Assembly (NCBI RefSeq): GCF_037975245.1
Contig: NC_092575.1
Coordinates: forward strand, 28,295,341 to 28,359,340
Reading direction: 5' to 3'
From: Apostichopus japonicus
Lineage: Eukaryota; Echinodermata; Holothuroidea; Aspidochirotida; Stichopodidae
DNA: 64,000 nucleotides
A program made the translations under genes and the position numbers. Under the pieces are notes generated by a model. It searched no databases, had not been told where the DNA came from, and worked only from the letters and a program-made list of their open reading frames with translations. Of the stretch, positions 56,301-64,000 are shown piece by piece (the stretch's first letter is position 1; each line of letters starts with the position of its first letter).

Positions 56301-58617
56301 TCCTGCTTGCGGGAGGATCTAAAATACATATATACATATATGCAAGTCACCATGTTGTATTAAAAGGGTGCAAGTAATGCATTTATCAATATGTAAATTA
56401 TTGTGAGGTAATAAAATGGCACCTCAAACTTGAATTGCACAATTCCATTTAATTCCACTTCTGCAGAGCTCTACCTTCAATATTAAAAATTTGCAACAGT
56501 TTAAATCTTGTAAAATACATATCATGGTTATAAATGATATTAAAGTACATGTCATATCTAACCAAGTTAAGTGTCTTTTGGAGAAGGGATATTAATTTAC
56601 AAAATTTAATCACCTTTTGCCCCCTTTGTTTTTGGTTTCAAATAAAATTCAAGCCAAGTCAAAAAGATTATGAAATTTGATCTTCATTTCTGAATTAGGT
56701 GGAAGTATTCCAAACAAGTTTGCACAACAACAAACAGGTTTTCATGGATTGATAAAGTTGCCCATCAACTAACTCTGATGTTAAGCAATAAGTTAGCCAC
56801 ATTGGGTTGGCAAGGCAAAGTTGCAAGCAATCTTGACCACAAAATAAATTGCTAGCATATTATACCAAAATTAACCAAACAACAGCTATGTCAAATTTCA
56901 TGTTAGTCCGATGTTTTTTTGAACAACAAGCAGCACTAATAGTCTGTTATAATGATGATACAAGTATTTTTACAGATCTCATTATTTATTTTTAAGGTTA
57001 CTAACAGATGATTGTGACATTATTTTGTGAAACGAAGAAGTACATCACTAGACTTGAAGGGATCATATACTTTACACTTGGGGAGGGGGGGGGGGGGGTG
57101 TGGGGGTCTGGTTGAAAATGAAATATGAAATTTAGAGATGAAATGCAACCAGATGAAGTTTCATGAAAAGATGGATACATCAGTACTGTATATCTGCACT
57201 CACTCTCTCTGGCTCCTTCTGAGGTGGAAAATAAATTTCACATCCTTCTAAAAATTCATGAAAGTACAGCTTTTCTTCTGAGGAGAAAAGTTAAACCTAT
57301 CATCAGTTAATACAAAGTTACGATTGTTTCTGTTACCACAGCAATGCTTTAAATTGAAAGTGTTTGAGAATTGATAGTTTTGGGCAGTGCATCTCATTCC
57401 TTAATCTTTGGATTACCTAATCTCTTTAGTTCTTTTGGCTAGACCTGGAGTATCAAACGAGATCTGGACTAGGCTATATAAAGTGCTTTCAAATGATTGA
57501 CCAAATTATCCTTTTTGTCATCTGGTGGCAAAACTTCTTACATTCTTTTCTGACAATTATCCACTCCTTTTGTTACATCAACCATCATCCAAGAACAAAC
57601 ATATAAGCAGTACCATTTGTTTTTTTCCTTTTTATCTGTGATGAACTCGTTGAAAAAACAACAAATGTTATATATATATACTACATATGCCTAGCAGGCC
57701 TGCAACTAGTACTACTAGACCAGGGTTGTCCAACCTACGGCCCGCGGGCCACAGTCCGGCCCGCCGCATGGTTGCGTCCGGCCCGCCAGAGATGCTTCTA
57801 TACGGTGCGAAATTTTAGTGAGCAGATTTATTGATAACAATTTGAAGCTAGATAATCAATCATTCGAACCTTCTGGGTCCAAAAAAACTGCATACATGTC
57901 AGTTTGTGTGACACTCTCAGCGGGGGGGGGGGGCGGTGGTGGGCGGCTGGACTTTATTCATCTGTTTTATCAGGAAGGAAAATAAATCAGTGCGCTCCGC
58001 GCGCAGTGCTCACATTTTGTTGCCTTGGGCTTCGGGCAAAAAAATCGAAAAATCGAGCACAGGGTTCATGCGGCCCCTCTTTCATCATAATTATTCCATG
58101 TGGCCCTCCTCTGCGAAAGGTTGGACAACCCTGTACTAGACTGAGTGTGTTCGACATTACAAAACACATTTAATATCAAAGCTACATGCTTTTAAGATCA
58201 CTATTTTCAAAACATTTTGGAAAACTCCACGTTGGCACTCGATTTTAGTTGGTTTTTTTCGCGAGGCGGGGTAGACTACAATTGCTCCAATATCAAAGCA
58301 AGCACAGAGAATTAATCGAGTTAACTGTAACAACTGATATTCAAGTTATGAGTCATACTCATGTGTAGTTGTACAGTCAGTGCCAATAAACCTGCTAGTT
58401 TCGCGAAGATCTCACCTTTGGTAGAATCTGCAGACGACTGAGTGAAGTCATAAACTTCTTTGACAACATGATATGGAAGACTGACACATTTCTTGGACAC
58501 AGCATCGTTCCTATGAGATCTTAGCTCTCTCTTCAAGCCTTCTGGAGCTTCTTTGGATTTTAAAACACGGTCAATATTCTCAATGACGAAGGGAGAAATT
58601 TTCAAGGTGGTCGCCAT
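50238..58617 (-). CDS. TMEM199: TMEM199 homologue (Vma12-like V-ATPase assembly factor), 6 exons
   Basis: Exons in gene order: 58416-58617, 57204-57277, 55898-55987, 53074-53113, 52600-52712 and 50238-50315. They join in frame to 198 residues plus stop (human 208). Diagnostic blocks: EEKLYFHEFLEGCEIYFPP (human SKLYLHELLEGSEIYLP), NPELLARLERLKREQDNKQY (human [20 protein letters not shown]), then VRSVKKQLMGMLNFI. Two transmembrane helices at about residues 143-165 and 175-194 form the C-terminal hairpin; the N-terminal ~135 residues are cytosolic. The family, homologous to yeast Vma12, acts in the ER-Golgi with CCDC115 in assembling the V-ATPase Vo sector. The start has accaccttg-type sequence in reverse, i.e. 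gcgaccATG.GCG on the coding side is not exact, but it is the only upstream-compatible ATG. Confidence 0.93.
50400..52250. repeat. ~44-bp satellite with higher-order units in TMEM199 intron 5
   Basis: About 42 monomers of the type acatctgttgggacactaat. Monomer variants recur in a fixed order (ctcttgggacag, then gacttttagagatagaac, then atagactatctagag, then gactctttagatatata), giving higher-order units of about 175 bp, with some of about 132 bp that lack one monomer. Copies of the higher-order unit are almost identical. Confidence 0.95.
52600..52712 (-). CDS. TMEM199: TMEM199 exon 5
   Basis: Acceptor gttcctttag, donor gtaagt. Encodes RSVKKQLMGMLNFILTLVGS then FTFGYMAAYYAGQSIPT: the first transmembrane helix. 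Confidence 0.93.
53074..53113 (-). CDS. TMEM199: TMEM199 exon 4 (40 nt)
   Basis: Acceptor tgcttttag, donor gtgagg. Encodes VAGKHAFEGFGRE in frame with both neighbours. Confidence 0.85.
53553..53662 (+). repeat. G-rich tract, quadruplex-capable
   Basis: Many GGGG runs separated by 2-6 nt (ggggatggga, ggggaggaaatggggagg) on the strand opposite TMEM199, within its intron 3. Confidence 0.7.
54149..55886. mobile_element. Inverted-repeat element in TMEM199 intron 3
   Basis: Ends are cttgcacggt (left) and accgtgcaag (right), followed inward by repeated accggtttt/aaaaccggt motifs on both sides. The interior includes three ~55-65 bp direct repeats with G-runs and ctctgagtttaacaactaag (54757-54925). 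No transposase and no clear target duplication. The right end is 11 nt from the exon 3 donor. Confidence 0.7.
55898..55987 (-). CDS. TMEM199: TMEM199 exon 3
   Basis: Acceptor atttctttag, donor gtatgt, phase 0-0. Encodes NPELLARLERLKREQDNKQY then NEMTNNVQQE. Confidence 0.93.
56099..56330 (+). mobile_element. tRNA-derived SINE
   Basis: The head folds like a tRNA: ggagtgt (56099-56105) pairs with tcactcc (56158-56164). A-box-like ttagctcagcggttaatgc and B-box-like cagttcaagtca are present. A non-tRNA body with ctgacttcggtcagcttacg and cttgcgggagg follows. It lies in TMEM199 intron 2, opposite strand. Not called a functional tRNA: the T-arm is diverged and there is an attached body. Confidence 0.75.
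57204..57277 (-). CDS. TMEM199: TMEM199 exon 2
   Basis: Acceptor ttctcctcag, donor gtgagt. Encodes EKLYFHEFLEGCEIYFPPQK then EPER, the family signature. Confidence 0.94.
57721..58133. mobile_element. hAT-type non-autonomous element
   Basis: Ends CAGGGTTGTCCAACCT and, in reverse complement at the right, CAGGGTTGTCCAACCT. Flanked by an exact 8-bp duplication TACTAGAC (57713-57720 and 58134-58141). The interior starts with cggcccgcgggcc as in Charlie-like hAT elements. 413 bp, no transposase. In TMEM199 intron 1. Confidence 0.93.
58416..58617 (-). CDS. TMEM199: TMEM199 exon 1
   Basis: 67 codons from ATG at 58617 to donor gtgaga. Encodes MATTLKISPFVIENIDRVLK and continues to FTQSSADSTK. It is the least conserved part of the protein, as in vertebrates. 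Confidence 0.88.
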
Positions 58618-59336
58618 TGTGGTGTCTTTGTAATGACTAAAACCAGGTTTGGTTTTGCACTAGTACTGCAGTAGTTCGTAGTAGTACAGCAAAAACATTA
58701 AACCTTCGTGTAGAGTAACTATACTGCGAGTAGCAAATGTTGCATTGAGTTCTGGTCAGCTCATTGTACAGTCAAACCTATCCGATAAAACATCCTGTCG
58801 GAAGCTAGCAGCCAATAGTAACAGACTATAACGAAAAGGACAATATATATAGCACGCCAATATGGTAGTCGTTTTAACTTTTATCCCTTAATTTAAAAGT
58901 GAAATTGCATTTCACTCTAGTGAAATTGTTTTCACTTTGGGTCGGCTTTTGTCAAGATTTAAGTTTTGTTATCGATAGTGAACATATGCTATTTTAAACA
59001 GGAAGGTTCCAACTCTTCTCTTGTACTATGTCGGCGTCTTAAATCCTTCAGAACTCATTGAAGACTCGCCCCAAACCGCGTGCGGCATTCTGTTGCTTGC
59101 ATGTGACGTTTTGTTCATGTCGCTACAAAATGCAAACAGTAATGAAACGTGATACCTTGTTATCTTTAGCTGGACCTGAGATGTCCATCGCTGTATCGTT
59201 TATACACTGTGCTGTGGGTATTGACCTCAGCTGTATGTACTGACTGTACACTAGTGTCTAATTACTGACGGTAGCAAGCTGTGTGTGTATTTTCTGGGAT
59301 CGATGGTGGTGTCTAACACTTCTGTTACACCACATT
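58618..59336. other. Upstream region of TMEM199
   Basis: No gene seen; presumably contains the TMEM199 promoter. No TATA box recognised. Confidence 0.4.
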
Positions 59337-60504
59337 CAGGTGCGTATCCATGGGGGTGGTGTTGGGGGCGCGCGCCCCCCGGGTAAGGAAAAGAGGAGAG
59401 AAAAAAAGAGAGAAGGAAAATAGGGAAAAAAGAGGGGAAAGAAGGGGAGGAAGGAAGGGAAAAGAAAAAGGGAGAAAAAGGAGAAAAGGAAGGAGTAGAA
59501 AATATGGCAAGAAACCGGGAAGAGGGCAGATCCCTATTATATACACAGGGTAGCCAGTGATGGATCGATGATTTCGGCAGGGCGTGCGCCTCACCCTACC
59601 CCTTACACCGACAACTCCATTTTGACGTTTCCATATTTCCTGTATGTATATATATGTATATATGTATATATATATATATATGTATATATATAGATATATA
59701 TATATATATATTTCCGGCGATCTGGGAGGTTATATTGCCCAAAAAATCGTACGCTACGCGCGAACCCATGGTCGCGCTCCGCTTAGATAGTGTCAGAGAA
59801 CAGACACGCGTTCCCACCATTATCCAAGACTGATCTGCGCCCGTGTTCAAAACTGTCGATGCGTGTAGTGTTCGGTTGTACGTTTCGGAAATATCTATTT
59901 CCTTAAAGAGGTTTTATTATTTGTACACAAATAAATTAACTGTGTCGGAATTTTCGAAAATTCCTTGACCAACATTCTTCATCATACTTCCCTCTACTCG
60001 TGCAAATCATTGACCGGTTTGTTAGGGGTTGAAGGTGGTTTTTCTACATTGATTGTCTATATATGAAATTTTGTGCAACATTGCATTATGGGTATGTACT
60101 ATGTGAAGTGTACTTATTCACGAGAAATGTGAATTTTCAAATTCTGAACAAATAATGGGCTTAAAACTTTGAAAAGTGGGGCTGACGAGTATAGTGGGCC
60201 GCGACGTAGAACCACCTACAAAAGCAATGATCCACAGGAGATGTGATGAGGTCGAACATAATGTGTGACTGATGACAATCTTCAAAAAGGTTATAGATGG
60301 AAAAAAACTATTTGGAAATACTTGGTTCTCAGGCAAAAGTGTACATCTGGTTGGTCAGCTTCAAGCCCGAGAAGTGCCATTTCCGGTGATCTGGGGGTAT
60401 CAAAACCAGAAATTTTCTTGTACGCTGCTCGCCAACCGATGGTGGCGCTAAGCTTAGATAGTAATTCGCACCCCCCGGTTTAGAAAATTCTGGATATGCC
60501 CCTG
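59337..60504. mobile_element. Non-autonomous DNA transposon, copy 2
   Basis: Ends CAGGTGCGTATCCATGG and, in reverse complement at the right, CAGGGGCATATCCAGA. Flanked by the 5-bp duplication ACATT (59332-59336 and 60505-60509). It shares purine tract, ccctattatatacacagggt, cttacaccgacaactccatt and cgcgacgtagaa with copy 1 at 18724-20383, but is about 490 bp shorter. Confidence 0.85.
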
Positions 60505-60509
60505 ACATT

Positions 60510-63075
60510 CGAAACTAGGTCAGATTACCGGAACTAGACGTTTCTTTTTGCGCGAGTCTTCACACGTACCCTTTAAACCGACTGGGACTTTCAGATTTCC
60601 TCTGGGGAGGGTTGGCTGATAAGCGGAGACAAAGTAGGTCTATAGTTATTGCTTTTCAAGATATGAATAAGTTTTAGCATAATAAATGTTATATTTTAAC
60701 TGTGGTACTTTTGAGTCTCAAATCACACCTTAACTTGTAATATGTAAACCTATGACATCATTCGAACCCCCTTTCTTAATTGTTGGTAGTTATATCGAAT
60801 TCACAGATTTAACTTGCGATTTATCAACGGTAATTAGATGGGGTGACGTTGTTTACGGTCACATTTCTCGCTAAGTCGAGCTTTAACACTGATAAAATAG
60901 GCGGCCTACTACAGGAAAGAGACATTTTCAACTTTATGATGGGCTCTCAAATCGCTCCACAACTCGAGTTATTTCCTTTTCCCATAAAGCTCAACAACTC
61001 GAGTTGCTACCTTTTCTATAAAGGTATCATATTTTCAGTATTGTTATGCTCTGAACAGAATGTAAATTTATCGGTCAATTAGTTGGAAATTACTTTTGGT
61101 CTAAAATACCAATGCTAAATCTAGACTATACAAAAGTATAAGCTACACTCTGGTACTATATTGGGCTATAACTCATCCATAACTCAAATCATGAACGAAA
61201 GAAATACTTATAGGCCATCAGCTGAAGCTCAAAATGTGGCTGTAAAATCAGTTTCGTTCCAGCAACACCGGGTCTAGACTTTTAATGCATTTTTGGGTAG
61301 TTTAATGCATCACAAACATTATATCAAAAGTTCTCCAAAAAATTTCCTGCAGTATTTTTGTAACGCACCCTTGAAATTGGGTATGTTATGTAGACATTAC
61401 GTGCTACGATGCTATGTATTAGGAACACGTGCTAACGTTAGATTTGGTACAGTGGTGCATACATACCACTCTTTTCTTATATGTTTAATTACGACTGATA
61501 TATTTTTTTGTATAATAGTTGGGTCAGGGTTACAAGAATGGTGGAAGGGGATTCTGGTCTAAGGGTCAGTGAGGGTTGTTTTCAGGCATTACAAGTTGTG
61601 CCCTTCCCCCCCCCCCCCTCCATTTTCGCCAAAATGGTAAAAAATCACATTTTCAACTTTGAAATATGAAATACAATTTTTGCACATTATAACTTAAGGG
61701 TTTTAATTATAAAAATGTATCACTTTTAATAAACTCAGATATAATGCTTTGTAATAAATCAAATATTTTTAGATTTTCCCCCTATGTTATGAATGCATTT
61801 CGTCTGTGCATGTATGCGTAAATATACACATATAATGAAAAGTTCCTCTCCATAATTGTTACACTCCCCATCCGAACTGTCTTACAAATGTGACTCCCTC
61901 CCCCTCTACTTTACATGTAGCTAAATCCCTAGTTACAGTGAGATGTACCAATGCCCCAAGACCAGTGAGTTATTTCTTTTGTATAAATCAATATATAAGT
62001 TGGCACACTAAGACATCATGGCATATCGTAGATGTGAAATAAAGTTAGTCGGTATATATCCGTTACCTTAGTACTCTTTCTACAGTCTTCTGCAAAACTA
62101 GGTACTTTCTCCATGTTACGGAAACGACATGTTTATAATTCGTATTCCTGCAAAAAGTGTTTCCAAGGGAGTTAACGTATAAAAGAAAAGATCGACAAGG
62201 TTTCGAATGGTATTTTGAATAATAATAGTTCTATATTCTACAAATAATATGAATAATAAAGGTGAATGGTACAAATAAGTGAATAACGAAGACAGTTAAC
62301 TTAAGCCCCAGATAGAAAGAAATAATGTATCTATTAAGACTGGGTCGATACACTCAATGGTGTAGTAGAGCTGGGCCTTTGCGATGATTCAAGATACAGG
62401 TTCTTCATCAAAAGGCGCGGCGAGGAATTAATAAGTGATTAAAAGTTCATCCAAGGACAGTTGTACTAGTTATAACAGGATCCACTTCAATTCACTGAAT
62501 GGAAGTCAGATATGGTATGGAAAATGGAAAGTCCATTCCGTAGTAGAGGTGAAGATAATTAGATGAAATAAAAGTCACTAAAGACTTGAATATCCTTCAG
62601 TCAAAACTTGAACAGATGCACAAAACGTGTTAACAATATGAATAAAACAGGTAACGATATGTTACGGCAAAACAATAAAGAACCGTGATATTGGAACAGG
62701 GTCAGGGGCGATGGTTCCCCAACAACAGTATATAAACCTCTGACTGGTTTCAGGATGCGTTATTTGCGTCATCGTCATCAGTAATAATATGCAAGAGGTA
62801 AAGCATGCCCATAACACCCTCCTCCCCCCTCCCCTCTCAGCAAAAAAAGTGTGATTTGAAGAAAATGTGGATATTTATCATAAGGTGTCTGGTAGGTAGG
62901 GTAATCTACGTAAAACTACTTATAGCTAAAATGAATATATGAATAAGATCATGTTTTCTGGTTCCTTTAAACTCTGGGGAACAAAATAATGACAACATGA
63001 CTTTGAAAAAGTTAACCCTGTTCACAAACTTCAAACTTGATTAAAATTTCAGACTAAGATATCAAGATTTAACAC
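60510..63075. other. No gene recognised
   Basis: AT-rich, with a poly-C run near 61606-61618. The short frames do not resemble known proteins. Confidence 0.45.
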
Positions 63076-63077
63076 CA

Positions 63078-63880
63078 TCACAGTTCATCCTCCAAATCAT
63101 CTTCCCCTGCATCAACAATCTCAACATCTTCTTGGAAGTTGCTGCAATTTCTATATTTACATAGGTCTGTACACGGTAGTTGTGCATTCATTCAGGAACA
63201 TCTTCCTTTAAGACATTTGCCGACTCTACAGCTACTGCTGACACACTGAAGCAAAACATCTGGGTCAGGTGGCTTCGTCATCCAAGTGATTATAAGGTCA
63301 TCATTTTCAAGTTCCATCCATATCCCTCTGGTGAGAGTGCATCAATCCTTTGCTGCAATGCCCTACTGTGAATAGCAGCCTGGTTGGTGCAGAGCTTAAC
63401 ATGCTGGATCAGAGCATCTTTTGTTGGTGGTAAACTCTGCTCTGAGGAGGAGATGAACAGAACACCTTGTACCATGAAATTGGATATTTTTGAGTCTCAC
63501 ATTTTATGATGGGGTACCAATATAATTACAATTCAGCTAGAAATATGTTGCAAATTACTTTAATAATTTCAATGGAAAGATTAACCTGATATTGCATCTC
63601 AAAGCGTTTAGAGAATTTTTTAATTTTCCTTGGGGGAGGACACCCATATTCCAAAAGTCCTAGATCCACCCCTGAACACTCAATGAACCACACATTGAAG
63701 AGAGTACTTTACCTTTCAAGATCTGTATGTCTTCCTTGTCAAGAATTGTATCTAGTTTCTTCAACATAGAGAGTGGTACCTCACTTCAATGGCAACACGG
63801 TCTTTTCCTCTAAATATTCATAAAATCTGGGCTCATCTTTTTTCCGCTCTGCTGCTTGTCGAAGCAATACTTTAATAAAA
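63078..63880 (-). pseudogene. Decayed transposon-linked ORF with Cys-rich C-terminus
   Basis: The 63475-63290 frame encodes SLPPTKDALIQHVKLCTNQA and LSPEGYGW. After a frame change the sequence continues WMTKPPDPDVLLQCVSSSCR, CLKGRCS, an in-frame TGA, then NAQLPCTDLCKYRNCSN and an acidic tail to a stop near 63078. This order (LPPTxDAL, PxxxGW, a Cys-rich CxC block with CTDLC) is one I recognise from uncharacterised multi-copy proteins in invertebrate genomes, probably mobile-element-linked. Further fragments (EPRFYEYLEEKTVLPLK at about 63850-63800 and LKKLDTILDKEDIQILK near 63765-63712) may be upstream exons or decayed coding sequence. At least one frameshift and one stop indicate a non-functional copy. 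Confidence 0.5.
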
Positions 63881-64000
63881 TGAAATAAAAAAAGCAAATT
63901 GTTTTGCATTTTCTGTTGATCAAAATATAAGTTTGAACAAATAAGAACTAAGACAATTTTATTTATTTACCATGTGATCTGCTCATCTTCTATGGACAAA

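Noticed and set aside
63655-63674. Possible transposon right end (ctagatccacccctg)
   Set aside because: It resembles CAGGGG-type ends in reverse complement, but no matching left end or target duplication was found in the window.

Overview
The window is animal nuclear DNA: genes are split into many small exons with consensus GT-AG splice sites, introns are AT-rich, and minisatellites, DNA-transposon relics and a tRNA-derived SINE are frequent. Gene content (a Notch-like array of single-EGF exons, plus POLDIP2 and TMEM199 homologues) fits an invertebrate deuterostome, most likely an echinoderm. That placement is inference from gene style, not from a marker gene.

Layout. (1) Positions 760-32046, + strand: a 5'-incomplete gene for a cell-surface protein. 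Fifteen symmetrical phase 1-1 exons each encode one EGF-like domain, and a Ser/Thr-rich mucin-like exon sits between the 12th and 13th. The gene can end in three phase-compatible ways: a transmembrane exon (26214-26395), an exon encoding a short hydrophobic tail that looks like a GPI-anchor signal (30338-30465), or a stalk/Cys-rich/transmembrane set (30794-32046). (2) Positions 36441-47506, - strand: a complete 11-exon POLDIP2 homologue of 335 residues, including a 27-nt microexon. (3) Positions 50238-58617, - strand: a complete six-exon TMEM199 (Vma12-like V-ATPase assembly factor) homologue of 198 residues, directly upstream of POLDIP2. These two genes are also neighbours in the human genome. 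(4) Positions 59337-64000: a non-autonomous DNA transposon, unassigned sequence, and a decayed reading frame on the - strand.

The most unusual feature is in POLDIP2. At least three of its intronic tandem arrays are built from the gene's own splice junctions. In intron 5 a 90-bp unit carries the last 28 nt of exon 5 plus its 5' splice site (7 copies including the real one). In intron 9 a unit of about 106 bp carries the last 56 nt of exon 9 plus its 5' splice site (13 copies). In intron 10 a 57-bp unit carries a branch-point-like motif, pyrimidine tract and AG in register with the real exon 11 acceptor (19 copies plus the real one). In all three cases splicing at a decoy would bring in an early stop codon. 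Arrays with splice-site-like motifs but no proven exon origin lie in introns 3 and 6 and in the EGF gene, and the stop codon of the third EGF-gene terminus lies inside the edge of another array.

Transposon relics include two copies of one family with CAGG...CCTG ends and 5-bp target duplications, one hAT-type element with an exact 8-bp duplication, one element whose end lies 11 nt from the TMEM199 exon 3 splice donor, and a large fold-back element. The EGF gene and the POLDIP2/TMEM199 pair are transcribed convergently and share no obvious function.
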